A stretch of DNA of 64,000 bases from Dehalobacter sp. GTDB lineage: Bacteria > Bacillota > Desulfitobacteriia > Desulfitobacteriales > Syntrophobotulaceae. How positions within the stretch are numbered: position 1 is the stretch's first letter; every line of letters starts with the position of its first letter. The position numbers were made by a program, and so were the translations under genes. Below are positions 20,257 through 29,775 of this stretch, one piece after another. Location of the stretch: assembly GCA_023667845.1 (NCBI GenBank), contig JAMPIU010000182.1, positions 24,468 through 88,467 of the forward strand, written 5' to 3'. The notes under the pieces are model-generated. The model worked only from the letters and a program-made list of their open reading frames with translations. It searched no databases and was not told where the DNA came from.

Positions 20257-20406
20257 TTAGAAAATAACACCTAGAGCAATAAGAATTAAAATGGCGATAG
20301 CAATAATACCAACGCCAGCTCCACGACCGTCGTAGCCCATCATGGGCATGGGGTATGCCATTGTCGGGGATACTGTTCTGCAGCAGCAGCCACCTCTACC
20401 TAACAT
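20257..20406 (-). CDS. Tiny Cys/Met-rich hydrophobic protein, spore-type (49 aa)
   Basis: Begins MLGRGGCCCRTV, continues with a Met/Pro/Tyr stretch (MAYPMPMMGYDGRG) and ends with one hydrophobic helix closing in LIALGVIF. GAGGAGGG sits just before the start. The short Gly/Tyr head plus a single C-terminal helix resembles the YjcZ/small spore-protein type, but I cannot assign it firmly. The end is near-identical to that of the neighbouring 34-residue protein (IALGIVF), so the two are probably paralogues in one transcript. Confidence 0.6.
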   Translation of the reverse strand: MLGRGGCCCRTVSPTMAYPMPMMGYDGRGAGVGIIAIAILILIALGVIF

Positions 20407-20442
20407 AAGAATTTCCCTCCTCTCATTTAATTAATTTTTAAT

Positions 20443-20547
20443 TTAGAAAACGATGCCCAATGCAATCAACAGAAGAATGATAACAACAACAATAGCAATT
20501 CCTTCGAATCTTTCACGTTTTTCAGGGATAAAACCTTCGTAAGCCAT
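20443..20547 (-). CDS. Tiny hydrophobic protein, spore-type (34 aa)
   Basis: A short frame with a near-perfect ribosome site (AAGAGGAGGTG). It encodes a charged head MAYEGFIPEKRERFEG and one helix ending LLLIALGIVF. It is first in the two-gene minus-strand unit. A -10-like TATAAT (minus strand, 20571-20576) lies about 25 bases upstream; the -35 is unclear, so a sporulation sigma factor is possible but unproven. Confidence 0.6.
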   Translation of the reverse strand: MAYEGFIPEKRERFEGIAIVVVIILLLIALGIVF

Positions 20548-20576
20548 TCTCGCACCTCCTCTTTATGGAAATTATA

Positions 20577-20863
20577 TCCAATATAGTTATATGTTTTGTC
20601 CATAAGTTATGTTAATAATTGTCCATAAAAATCGATCAAGCTTATCATAGAAAACAGAGTGTTTGAATTGATATTAGATTATTATTTCTTATAGCATTGG
20701 GAAAACTTGTAATTCTAACATATTAGTTGCAACCACTGATCCTACTGTATCCTCCATAACGTTATTAGGCGGCAAAGCTATTGCTGTTGGGGATGGTCAG
20801 GTGGACAGTACCAAGTAATTAACCTAGGACAAAAAAATAAGCAAAGGTAAGCATAAGCTTTCC
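20577..20863. other. Intergenic region with a possible coding scrap
   Basis: No complete gene seen. On the plus strand a start-less frame ends at TAA 20816-20818 and reads VSSITLLGGKAIAVGDGQ near its end, faintly like the end of a cell-wall-binding repeat. This is too little to call. Confidence 0.3.
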
Positions 20864-20902
20864 ATAGTGGCATTAGAAGGATAAACCTTCCAATGCCACT
20901 AT
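20864..20902. repeat. 17-bp inverted repeat (possible terminator)
   Basis: Arms 20864-20880 and 20886-20902 (atagtggcatt core) with one mismatch and a 5-base loop. It lies 71 bases past the end of the minus-strand HD gene and could end its transcript, although no immediate T tract is present. Confidence 0.6.
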
Positions 20903-20973
20903 CCGTCGTAATTGGAGTGGATCCAATACCCCTCTGCTGAATGAGAATGATAGTACATTCTATGATCATCAAG

Positions 20974-21468
20974 CTATTTTGAAAAATATAGTTTGTCCAG
21001 GAATCTTCGTCCGGTTTCGGTCTTAAATATTTTCTCAGAAACATTTTGAATGGCGATCTCTGACAGGTCATCTTCAAAAGCATTAACAATGAAATCGGCC
21101 TCCACCAGTATCTGGTGATCAAGTCCGTCAATCTTATCATACGTATGGTGATGCGCAATCAGCCAGCAAATCCTATCAATGACCATGGGATCAAAGTTCA
21201 AATCTTCCAATAGCTTTCTGGCTTCAGGAGGCCCTTCGACTTGTTGGTGGCTTCCAGAAGCACTGTTGTATTTTTTCTCGCTGTTTTTTATCCCAATGTC
21301 ATGAGTGACAGCCGCAATTTCAAGAATTTCCTGCGTGCTTTCATCCAGCCCTTCCAGCACGCCAATGGTCTTGGCAAAGCCATAGACCTTAATAAAATGG
21401 TTGATGCGCCGCGCGTCGCCCATAAAATAATTGATCATAGCGTTGATAACCTGCCCGATATGATTCAT
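20974..21468 (-). CDS. HD-domain phosphohydrolase-like protein
   Basis: A 164-residue single-domain HD protein. The metal-binding pattern is visible: an early His (DARRINHFIKVYG), the HD pair in AVTHDIGIK, two His in LIAHHHTYD, and a downstream Asp in LVEADFIV. HD proteins of this size often act on nucleotides or phosphate esters; no substrate can be told from the sequence. The start has GGAGGTGCGAA upstream. Divergent from purL, so the 330-base gap is a two-way promoter region. Confidence 0.8.
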   Translation of the reverse strand: MNHIGQVINAMINYFMGDARRINHFIKVYGFAKTIGVLEGLDESTQEILEIAAVTHDIGIKNSEKKYNSASGSHQQVEGPPEARKLLEDLNFDPMVIDRICWLIAHHHTYDKIDGLDHQILVEADFIVNAFEDDLSEIAIQNVSEKIFKTETGRRFLDKLYFSK

Positions 21469-21592
21469 TTCGCACCTCCAGATTAAGCTGCCATGGTATT
21501 GGCCGCTGTCTTAGTCAATTCTACTATAAAATACATGTAAAAGAACTATTTTGAATAGGTAACTTTATAACTGCAGAACATTCTGTTTTCCC

Positions 21593-21620
21593 TTGACGGC
21601 CAGTCTTTTCGAATTATACT
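21593..21620 (+). promoter_or_regulatory. Sigma-A-type promoter of purL
   Basis: TTGACG (21593-21598), a 16-base spacer and TATACT (21615-21620). The predicted leader is about 175 nt. It holds a 6-bp hairpin (gcagc region at 21652-21677) and no recognisable purine riboswitch. Confidence 0.6.
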
Positions 21621-21802
21621 AATACTTAACGAATATATTCGACTCAATATGCGCAGCCATTCGGTATTTGTGCTGCGGATCACAAAATCGACGCAGTGGG
21701 CCTACCAATAAAACAGGTATTGTGATATGGTCTGCATGAGCGTAAAATGTACAAGACAGAAGTTAGAATTATGTTGCACACCAGAAATGGAGGTACTATA
21801 TT

Positions 21803-24800
21803 TTGTTACAAGCTGTAAAAAGATTGTATGTCGAGAAAAAACAGGGGTTCAATATCGAAGCTCAGGGACTTTTTGCAGATCTTCGGGATAATTTAAGCAT
21901 TGCAGGACTGCAGGGGGTCAGAACGATCAACCGCTATGATATTTCCGGGATTACCGATGAAAAATATGAGAAATCTCGTACAATTATTTTTGCCGAACTT
22001 CCCTTGGATATCCTTTACGAGGAAACGCTGGACATCTCGTCAGGGGACAGGGTTTTTGCGATGGAGTATCTGCCGGGCCAGTATGATCAACGGGCGGATT
22101 CGGCAGCCCAATGTATCCAGATGCTGACCCAGAAAGAGCGTCCGCTGATTGCTTCAGCCAAAGTGATTATCCTGGAAGGAAAACTATCTGATCAGGACTT
22201 TGCAAGAATCAAACAATACTGCATCAACCCGGTCGAATCGCGGGAAGCTTCGCTGGAAAAACCGCAGAGTCTGGAATTTGAAGCAGCAGAACCGGCTGAC
22301 GTAGAAATTTTGGAAGAATTTATCACTAAAACACCGGAAGAAATCACTGTGATGCAGCAGCGCATGAATCTCGCCATGAGTGTCGAAGACTTGCTGTTCT
22401 GTCAGTCCTATTTCCGGGATACGGAAAAAAGAAACCCGACCATGACCGAAATTAAAACGATTGACACTTACTGGTCCGATCACTGCCGGCACACGACATT
22501 TCAGACTGAAATTGAAGAAGTCGATATCAAGGATGGAAATTTTTCCGGGCCTATCAAAACGGCTTTCGATTGCTATAGGGCTTCCAGGGCTAAGGTATAT
22601 CAGGACAAGCTGCCCACTAAGGACATTTGTCTGATGGATATCGCTACAATGGGGATGAAAGAGCTCAAAATGGCAGGCCTGCTTAATGATCTCGATGAAT
22701 CTGATGAAATCAATGCCTGCAGTATTGTTGTGACTGCCGAGGTGAACGGCCAGGAAGAAGAATGGCTGGTGATGTTTAAAAACGAAACGCATAATCACCC
22801 GACAGAAATCGAACCGTTTGGCGGTGCTGCCACCTGTCTGGGCGGTGCGATCCGAGACCCATTGTCAGGCCGGACCTATGTCTATCAGGCGATGCGGGTC
22901 ACCGGCAGCGGCGATCCGCGGGTAAAGGTCGAAGATACTTTATCCGGTAAACTGCCTCAAAGAAAGATTACCACCGTTGCTGCAGCCGGATATAGTTCTT
23001 ACGGCAATCAAATCGGACTGGCGACAGGTCAAGTTGCCGAAGTCTATGACGAAGGCTTTATCGCTAAAAGAATGGAGATCGGTGCGGTCATCGGTGCTGC
23101 CCCCAGAAAAAATATCATTCGCAAACCGCCTGAAGAGGGTGACGTGATTGTACTGGTTGGCGGCAGGACAGGCCGGGATGGCTGCGGCGGAGCGACGGGT
23201 TCTTCCAAAGAACATACGTTGGAATCGTTGATCAGCTGCGGTGCCGAAGTCCAGAAGGGCAATCCGCCGAATGAAAGAAAGATTCAGCGGCTGTTCCGCA
23301 ATCCGGAGGCCAGTACGCTTATTAAAAAATGCAACGATTTTGGCGCCGGTGGTGTCTCTGTTGCCGTGGGGGAACTGACTGACGGCCTTGATATCTGTCT
23401 GGATGCCGTGCCAAAAAAATACGAAAGTCTGGATGGGACAGAACTGGCGATTTCCGAATCCCAGGAACGCATGGCTGTCGTCCTGGCAGCTGAGGATTGG
23501 GACAAATTCAAATGTCTGGCAACCGAAGAAAATCTTGAAGCAACCATTATTGCCCGGGTAACTGGCGATCATCGGCTTAAAATGTCCTGGCGGAGCAAGA
23601 CGATCTTAGATCTCAGCCGTGACTTTCTGAATACCAACGGGGTCAAACAAAAGACGAAGGTTGAAGTGGCAGCACCGCTGGAAACGCAAAATTACTTTAA
23701 CGCTATCCCCAGCCCAGTGGCCCGGGAACTGCCGGATTTACGTAAAGCCTGGAATGCTAATTTAGGCGATTTGAATGTCTGCAGTAAAAAGGGACTGATC
23801 GAGAGATTTGACAGTACGATCGGCGCGGCATCGGTACTCATGCCGTTAGGCGGAAAATACCAGCTGACTCCGGCTGAAGGCATGGTCGCCAAACTGCCGG
23901 TACTTGAAGGTGATACGACGACAGCTACGATCATGACGTATGGCTATAACCCGCAACTAGCCAAATGGAGCCCGTTTCACGGGGCTTTATATGCGGTGCT
24001 GGATGCCGTTACGAAAGCGGTGGCGATAGGCGGAGATTACCGCAAGATACGCCTTACCTTACAGGAGTATTTTGGCAAACTCAACGACGCCGGCAAATGG
24101 GGGCAACCTTTCAGTGCTTTATTGGGCGCTTATTATGCTCAAAAGCAGCTGGGTATTCCCGCTATAGGCGGAAAAGACAGTATGTCGGGCAGCTTTATGG
24201 AGCTGAATGTCCCGCCCACCCTGGTCGCATTTGCCGTTTGTACGGCAGATGCCCGCAAAGTTGTATCTCAGGAATTCAAACAGGCCGGAAGCAACGTTAT
24301 CCTGCTGAAACTGGCCAGGGACGAACAGGAAATCCCTGACTTTACCATGGCGGCGAAAAACTTTGTAAAAGTCTCGGACTTGATTCAGTCAGGCTGTGTG
24401 CTCTCATCGCGTTCGGTCAGAATAGGCGGGATTGCCGGTGCTGTCAGCGAGATGGCTTTCGGCAATATGATTGGTTTTCATTTCAGCAAACAAATAGAGT
24501 CTTCAGACCTGTTTCGGACAGATTATGGTTCGATTCTGTTGGAATTGGATGACAAGGCTGATCTGCCTGCTCTGTTTAGCAGTGTCGAATACGAATTGCT
24601 CGGATGCACGCAGGAAAAACCAGTAATCGCTGTCAACGGAGTTGAATTGCTGTTGACGGATATGCTGGGCCAATGGGAAATGCCGCTGGAAAAAATCTTT
24701 CCAAGCAAGGTTGAGAATGACGAAAATACCGAAAAACCTCGGGCAGTCAGTTTTGACAAGCGCAGCACTTTTAGACCGGCGATTAAAGCAGCAAAACCAC

Positions 24801-25591
24801 GGGTATTTATCCCTGTTTTTCCGGGGACAAACTGTGAATATGATTCTGCCAAAGCTTTCACGAAAGCCGGTGGTCTGGTCGAAACCATGGTCATTCGAAA
24901 TCTCAGCCCTGCAGATATTGAAAGCTCGATCAAAGAAATGGTGAAAATCATCGATAACTCCCAGATCATCATGCTTTCAGGCGGTTTTAGCGCTGGAGAC
25001 GAACCGGACGGATCGGGCAAATTTATTGCCACCTTGTTTAACAACCCACGCATCAAAGATGCCGTCATGAACCTTCTGAAACAGCGGGACGGTCTGATGC
25101 TCGGAATATGCAACGGCTTCCAGGCTTTGATCAAGCTGGGACTTGTCCCCTACGGGGAAATCAAAGAAATAAACGCAGAAGATCCTACGTTGACCTATAA
25201 CAAGATCGGACGCCACGTTTCCTGCATGGCCCGGACCAAGGTTGTTTCCACACTTTCCCCCTGGTTTAGCGGTGTTGAATTGGGAGAGATTCACACGATT
25301 GCAGTTTCACACGGCGAAGGAAGATTTGTCGCGAGTCAGGAAGTCATCAGCAAGCTCATTCAGAATGGGCAGATCGCTACCCAATATGTCGATCTGAATG
25401 GAACGGTAAGTAACGATATCAAGGATAATCCGAATGGTTCCTTTGAAGCCATCGAAGGGATCACCAGTCCTGACGGACGGGTATTGGGTAAAATGGCGCA
25501 TTCCGAACGGACCGGAACCGGTGTTGCTGTAAACGTTCCCGGCAACAAATACCAGCCCATTTTTGAGGGCGGCATCCGTTATTTCAATTAA
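21803..25591 (+). CDS. purL: Phosphoribosylformylglycinamidine synthase, single-chain form
   Basis: A 1262-residue fusion covering PurS-like, PurL and PurQ functions: ATP- and glutamine-dependent conversion of FGAR to FGAM in purine synthesis. Order: N-terminal PurS-like region, linker with SDHCRHTTFQTEIEE, the FGAM synthase core with FKNETHNHPTEIEPFGGAAT and FGAGGVSVAVGEL, then a class I glutaminase from about residue 1000 with VFIPVFPGTNCEYD, nucleophile GICNGFQ (Cys about 1103), SHGEGRF and the terminal AHSERTG. Most Firmicutes use separate PurS/L/Q, so the long form is notable. TTG start after GGAGGT. It stands alone, outside a pur operon in this window. Confidence 0.94.
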   Translation: MLQAVKRLYVEKKQGFNIEAQGLFADLRDNLSIAGLQGVRTINRYDISGITDEKYEKSRTIIFAELPLDILYEETLDISSGDRVFAMEYLPGQYDQRADSAAQCIQMLTQKERPLIASAKVIILEGKLSDQDFARIKQYCINPVESREASLEKPQSLEFEAAEPADVEILEEFITKTPEEITVMQQRMNLAMSVEDLLFCQSYFRDTEKRNPTMTEIKTIDTYWSDHCRHTTFQTEIEEVDIKDGNFSGPIKTAFDCYRASRAKVYQDKLPTKDICLMDIATMGMKELKMAGLLNDLDESDEINACSIVVTAEVNGQEEEWLVMFKNETHNHPTEIEPFGGAATCLGGAIRDPLSGRTYVYQAMRVTGSGDPRVKVEDTLSGKLPQRKITTVAAAGYSSYGNQIGLATGQVAEVYDEGFIAKRMEIGAVIGAAPRKNIIRKPPEEGDVIVLVGGRTGRDGCGGATGSSKEHTLESLISCGAEVQKGNPPNERKIQRLFRNPEASTLIKKCNDFGAGGVSVAVGELTDGLDICLDAVPKKYESLDGTELAISESQERMAVVLAAEDWDKFKCLATEENLEATIIARVTGDHRLKMSWRSKTILDLSRDFLNTNGVKQKTKVEVAAPLETQNYFNAIPSPVARELPDLRKAWNANLGDLNVCSKKGLIERFDSTIGAASVLMPLGGKYQLTPAEGMVAKLPVLEGDTTTATIMTYGYNPQLAKWSPFHGALYAVLDAVTKAVAIGGDYRKIRLTLQEYFGKLNDAGKWGQPFSALLGAYYAQKQLGIPAIGGKDSMSGSFMELNVPPTLVAFAVCTADARKVVSQEFKQAGSNVILLKLARDEQEIPDFTMAAKNFVKVSDLIQSGCVLSSRSVRIGGIAGAVSEMAFGNMIGFHFSKQIESSDLFRTDYGSILLELDDKADLPALFSSVEYELLGCTQEKPVIAVNGVELLLTDMLGQWEMPLEKIFPSKVENDENTEKPRAVSFDKRSTFRPAIKAAKPRVFIPVFPGTNCEYDSAKAFTKAGGLVETMVIRNLSPADIESSIKEMVKIIDNSQIIMLSGGFSAGDEPDGSGKFIATLFNNPRIKDAVMNLLKQRDGLMLGICNGFQALIKLGLVPYGEIKEINAEDPTLTYNKIGRHVSCMARTKVVSTLSPWFSGVELGEIHTIAVSHGEGRFVASQEVISKLIQNGQIATQYVDLNGTVSNDIKDNPNGSFEAIEGITSPDGRVLGKMAHSERTGTGVAVNVPGNKYQPIFEGGIRYFN

Positions 25592-25738
25592 TAGTTCCGA
25601 TCCAAATCATGTAGGCGCAACGACTATAGTTTCGATGCGCCCTCTCTGTCTGCAATACCCTAGAAAGAGAAAAGACGCCTCTATGAAATGAAGCGCCCTG
25701 TTTTGTTGCAGCATTTATTTTGGTAAATGAACACAAGT

Positions 25739-26095
25739 CTATTTCTTAATCTCGGTAATATTGACAATGGCTTTATTGGGCAGACAAACAGCATAATCCC
25801 CTGGGTTTTCCAGCCAGCCTGTCCGGACACAAATCTGGTCGGGACAGTTGGTTTCTTTAAATCTGATGCGGCCTTTTTCTACCAGAACAATCTCGTGGTA
25901 CTTGCCCGGAAGGGTAATTTCCCGCGGTTCCTGGACCGCATTTAAATCAATACGTTCGATAAGCACGTTATTCTGTGTGATTTCGGCAAACCTGAGGTCT
26001 TTTTCATTTTGGGATTGATGGAATTTTATACTGCCTAAACCGATGAGCACGAGTAAGATTATGATGCCAACTAGGATAATATCATGTTTCTTCAT
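25739..26095 (-). CDS. NusG domain II-containing exported/anchored protein
   Basis: A 118-residue protein with an N-terminal membrane helix (HDIILVGIIILLVLIGLG) and an extracytoplasmic NusG_II-type beta domain containing the paired-cysteine block CPDQICVRTGW and the final PNKAIVNI. The family is common in clostridia beside electron-transfer or FMN-binding proteins; its function is unknown. The ATG at 26095 is chosen because the helix begins there; AAGGAGG lies 13 bases upstream, a little far. The longer frame to 26167 adds an unlikely N-terminus. Confidence 0.78.
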   Translation of the reverse strand: MKKHDIILVGIIILLVLIGLGSIKFHQSQNEKDLRFAEITQNNVLIERIDLNAVQEPREITLPGKYHEIVLVEKGRIRFKETNCPDQICVRTGWLENPGDYAVCLPNKAIVNITEIKK

Positions 26096-26187
26096 GGTAT
26101 TTGCAGGTCCTCCTTGAGCATTCTCCTTATGGATGTCTGACTGAACAGCACAAGAAAAACAGAACATAACTTTCTACATTCAAACAT

Positions 26188-26217
26188 ACTATAATTGATC
26201 AAGCAAAACAGTGTCAA
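26188..26217 (-). promoter_or_regulatory. Promoter of the NusG-II gene
   Basis: On the minus strand: TTGACA (26217-26212), an 18-base spacer and TATAGT (26193-26188), about 90 bases before the start codon. Confidence 0.6.
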
Positions 26218-26544
26218 GAGATGTCAAAAGGGAATCTGTCAAAATGGATTATTCGAAAAAATCAAAAGCATCTAAACACATATTCAGACGATGAGTGCCG
26301 GCTGTTTTGGATCAAATTCAATATGCCGATCATTGGGAACGATACCTTTAAGCATGGTATGACATATCGATATAATGAAAATGTAGGTAAATGATGTCGA
26401 ATGAATAAGTAAGTTTATAAGGACTATTGAAGTTTGCAGGCAATTAATATAAACTTAAGCCGTCACTAAAACGGTAAAAATAATTTTCAACTGGGTAATA
26501 CTATGCAAAAGCATACATATAAAAAATATCTGGAGGGAATTAAT
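26218..26544. other. fba upstream region
   Basis: No gene. The only candidate promoter for fba is TTGAAG (26427-26432) with TATAAA (26448-26453) and a short 15-base spacer. No operator recognised. Confidence 0.35.
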
Positions 26545-27471
26545 ATGCCACTGGTAACTTCTGCTGAAATGTTTAAAAAAGTCTATGGGAAATGTGCTGT
26601 CGGAGCATTTAACGTTAACAATATGGAAATTATTCAGGGAATTGTTGATGCGGCGAAGGAAGAAAATGCACCTTTGATTTTACAGGTTTCTGCGGGTGCC
26701 CGGAAATATGCCAAACATATTTACTTAATGAAGCTGGTAGAGGCTGCAGTGGAGGATACCGGCTTGCCGATCTGCCTGCATTTGGATCACGGGGAAGACT
26801 TTGAGATTTGTAAGGCCTGTGTTGACGGCGGCTTCACTTCGGTGATGATCGATGGTTCTAAGCTGTCTTTTGCCGAAAATATTGCCGTTACCAAAAAGGT
26901 TGTAGAGTACGCCCATGCCAAAGGCGTCGTCGTGGAAGCCGAATTAGGCAGACTTGCCGGCATTGAAGATGCAGTAAATGTCAGCGTTAAGGACAGCAGC
27001 TATACGGATCCGGAGCAGGCTGCCGAATTTGTTCATAAAACTGGTTGTGATTCCCTGGCTGTTGCGATTGGCACCAGTCACGGAGCGTATAAGTTCAAGG
27101 GAGAAGCGATGCTTGATTTCGAGCGTCTTGAAAAGATAGCCTCTCTGCTTCCTGGCTTCCCATTAGTTTTACACGGCGCGTCCACGGTACTGCCGGAATT
27201 TGTGGCAAAATGCAACGAATATGGAGGAGATATCAAGGGAGCGCAGGGTGTCCCCGAAGATATGCTTCACAAGGCTGGGACCATGGGAGTCTGCAAAATA
27301 AATATTGATACCGATCTGCGCCTTGCCATGACGGCTTCAATCCGCGAGTATTTGGCGAATAGTCCTGCTGATTTTGACCCCCGTCAGTATCTAAAACCGG
27401 CTAGAGAAGCCATCAAAAATATGGTTAAGCATAAGATTGCTAATGTCTTAAACTGCAGTAATCAGCTCTAA
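26545..27471 (+). CDS. fba: Class II fructose-bisphosphate aldolase
   Basis: A 308-residue zinc aldolase that cleaves fructose 1,6-bisphosphate to the two triose phosphates. Metal and substrate sites: HLDHGEDFE (Asp base and zinc His), EAELGRLAGIED, GTSHGAYKFKG (zinc His and K+/phosphate loop), LHGASTV and NIDTDLRLAMT. ATG 26545 follows CTGGAGGG at the proper distance; the in-frame ATG at 26503 lacks one. Stands alone between its own leader and a terminator, separate from the pgk cluster. Confidence 0.95.
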   Translation: MPLVTSAEMFKKVYGKCAVGAFNVNNMEIIQGIVDAAKEENAPLILQVSAGARKYAKHIYLMKLVEAAVEDTGLPICLHLDHGEDFEICKACVDGGFTSVMIDGSKLSFAENIAVTKKVVEYAHAKGVVVEAELGRLAGIEDAVNVSVKDSSYTDPEQAAEFVHKTGCDSLAVAIGTSHGAYKFKGEAMLDFERLEKIASLLPGFPLVLHGASTVLPEFVAKCNEYGGDIKGAQGVPEDMLHKAGTMGVCKINIDTDLRLAMTASIREYLANSPADFDPRQYLKPAREAIKNMVKHKIANVLNCSNQL

Positions 27472-27534
27472 GAATAGTATAGTGAGCGAACGACAAATAA
27501 AAGATTCCACTTAGCGGAAATACGAAATATTGCG

Positions 27535-27566
27535 AAAAAAGTAGACAGTTTAAGTCTGCTTTTTTA
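27535..27566 (+). terminator. Rho-independent terminator after fba
   Basis: A 12-bp stem aaaaaagtagac / gtctgctttttt with one G-U pair and a T-rich tail. Confidence 0.85.
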
Positions 27567-27645
27567 TTTGATATAATGGAAAAAGGTATTTTGTAGATTT
27601 ATGTAGAATTTTCCCAGAAACAATTTTTATAAGTAGGGATATTAA

Positions 27646-29766
27646 TTGGAAAATAATCGGAGTAGGCTGGCAAGAACGGTTAACGTTCTTATTCTTGCTT
27701 TGCTGGTATTAATTCAAATTCTCTTGATCAGGTCCTGGTATAATAAGACCCTTGATGATATCGGCATCAACGCGATGACCATTTCTCGGGTTGTCGCTGA
27801 CAGTATTAATATTACTGAATATGAAAAGTTACTTGCGGAGAAAGAGCCTAATGATTATTTTAGAGAGATGCAGGCATATTTTCAGCGTATTCAAGCTGAA
27901 ACCGGAGTGAAGTATGTTTATGTCGAACATCAAATATCACCCAGCCAAATTGAATACATTTTCGATTCGGAGAAGGATTCTTTAGGTGAGACCGATGAAC
28001 TGTCTACACCGGCAGCACATACGCATACCAAAGCTTTTCACACGAGAGCTCAGACTTCAACGCTTTGGGGTACTTTGATTACCGGCTATGCACCATTGGT
28101 CAATGCCGACGGTCAGGTCATAGGCGCAGTCGGAACAGATGTAGATATCCAATATATTTATCAGGAACTGGCCAAACGCGTCGGGCAGATCATTCTTTAT
28201 ACAGCAGCCATGGTCGTTCTCTTCGGCTTGCTTATTTACGTCACGCTCAGTGAAGAAATACGAAGACGGCGCGTCGTCGAAAAAAATCTTAAACAAAGTA
28301 TGCAGTCTGTGAAAAATTTACTCAATAATGCCGGGCAGGGCTTCCTGTCTTTTGGATCAGACCTGTGTATTGAACCTGAATACAGCATTGAATGCCAGAG
28401 ATTATTGGGTCCTGACTTAGATAAACGTAACTTCCCGGACTTAATTTATCCGAAGGATCAGGAACAAAGAGACTTTGTGAACAAAGTTCTTCTGGAATGT
28501 TTTCAGGAGAATGACCCGGTGCGCAGGGAGGTATTCCTTTCTTTTCTGCCGGATGCAATTTTCCTGAATAACTACTATATAAAAATCGAATACAAGTTTA
28601 TCGCGGATAAGCGTCAGGAAGAAACACAAGCTTTGATGGTTATCTTAACGGATGCTACGGAGAAACGTGCTTTGCAGGAACAAATGGAAAATGAACGGAA
28701 AACACTTAAAATGATTGTTAAGGCTGTTATCAGCCGTAATGACCTTTTGGAACTTATTTCAGATTACCAGCGTTTTTGCCAGATGACCGTACCGCAGCTG
28801 GTTACTTGCAAAGAACCGCTTCAGCGGGTAATTGTCGATGTCAAACGAAGGATTCATACCTTTAAAGGGGAATTTGGCCAGTTTGAGATGATACATATGG
28901 TTCGTTCTCTTCACCATCTTGAAGAAGAGATCAAATCTTTTGAACAAAGGGATTCAGCAACCAGTACTGGTTTAGGTATGCTCCTGCAAAATTTGAATCT
29001 TGAACATGTTCTGAATGAAGGTTTGCGTATTCTGCAGTCAACCTTAGGGGAGAATTTTATTGTCAGAGATAAAATCATCGAGATCCCGGAAGAAAAACTG
29101 CTTGAATTGGAAGATCAAATAGCGATGCTTATTCCATCGCAGGAGGCCAATATTCTGATTACCAAAATCAGGCAATTGCGTTACCGCTCGTTCAAAGAGC
29201 TTTTAGCTGCTTACCCGAATACTGTAGAAGGCTTAGCTCAGGGCTTGGAGAAATCGTTGTATCCTCTTGAACTAGAAGGCGGAGAGTTCCCTGTAGATAC
29301 AAAAAGGTACCAGGCCTTTACCAAATCACTGATTCATATTTTTGCGAACTGCGTAGATCATGGCATTGAAAACAGGGAAGACAGAATCAAAGCCGGAAAA
29401 GAAGAAAAGGGCCGCGTTGTCTGCGAAATGAAATTAGTTCAAGATCAAATATTATTAAAGATCGCTGATGATGGCAAAGGCTTAGACTTGGAAGGAATCA
29501 AACAAAAAGCGCTTGAGCTTGGGGTATTTACCGCAGAACAACTGGCAGAGCTGGACGATAAAGATATTATCCCACTTATTTTTGAAGACGGGCTTTCCAG
29601 CAAAGACAGTGCATCGATGATTTCGGGACGCGGCATCGGCATGGCGATCGTTAAACAAGAACTTGAAAAAATAGGCGGTCATTTGGATATTGTTACAAAT
29701 CCTGACACTGGAACAGAATTCAATTTTCTGCTGCCAATTGGAACCGGCACTCATAGTTACGACTGA
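27646..29766 (+). CDS. Membrane sensor with HPt and CheA-like kinase domain
   Basis: A 706-residue sensor. An N-terminal helix (about 12-30), an extracytoplasmic Cache-like domain to about residue 180 (VKYVYVEHQ, GYAPLVNADGQVIGAVGTDV) and a second helix (about 184-203) are followed by a PAS-like region. A histidine-phosphotransfer domain carries HTFKGEFGQF (His404). The CheA-type ATPase has FANCVDHGIENREDR, ADDGKGLDLEGI and SGRGIGMAIVKQELEKIGG. Phosphate would pass ATP to His404 to the CheY-like protein encoded next. There is no C-terminal CheW domain and no chemotaxis gene nearby, so this is not a standard chemotaxis kinase. TTG start, weak ribosome site. Confidence 0.82.
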   Translation: MENNRSRLARTVNVLILALLVLIQILLIRSWYNKTLDDIGINAMTISRVVADSINITEYEKLLAEKEPNDYFREMQAYFQRIQAETGVKYVYVEHQISPSQIEYIFDSEKDSLGETDELSTPAAHTHTKAFHTRAQTSTLWGTLITGYAPLVNADGQVIGAVGTDVDIQYIYQELAKRVGQIILYTAAMVVLFGLLIYVTLSEEIRRRRVVEKNLKQSMQSVKNLLNNAGQGFLSFGSDLCIEPEYSIECQRLLGPDLDKRNFPDLIYPKDQEQRDFVNKVLLECFQENDPVRREVFLSFLPDAIFLNNYYIKIEYKFIADKRQEETQALMVILTDATEKRALQEQMENERKTLKMIVKAVISRNDLLELISDYQRFCQMTVPQLVTCKEPLQRVIVDVKRRIHTFKGEFGQFEMIHMVRSLHHLEEEIKSFEQRDSATSTGLGMLLQNLNLEHVLNEGLRILQSTLGENFIVRDKIIEIPEEKLLELEDQIAMLIPSQEANILITKIRQLRYRSFKELLAAYPNTVEGLAQGLEKSLYPLELEGGEFPVDTKRYQAFTKSLIHIFANCVDHGIENREDRIKAGKEEKGRVVCEMKLVQDQILLKIADDGKGLDLEGIKQKALELGVFTAEQLAELDDKDIIPLIFEDGLSSKDSASMISGRGIGMAIVKQELEKIGGHLDIVTNPDTGTEFNFLLPIGTGTHSYD

Positions 29767-29775
29767 GGAGGAAAA

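Noticed and set aside
20717..20818. Start-less frame resembling a cell-wall-binding repeat end
   Set aside because: Only about 34 codons and weak similarity; mentioned as a scrap but not called a pseudogene.
13226..21000. Attachment-site duplication of the ssrA 3' end
   Set aside because: I looked for a second copy of the final tccccctcgcctccacca-like bases and found none by eye; no integrase gene is present.
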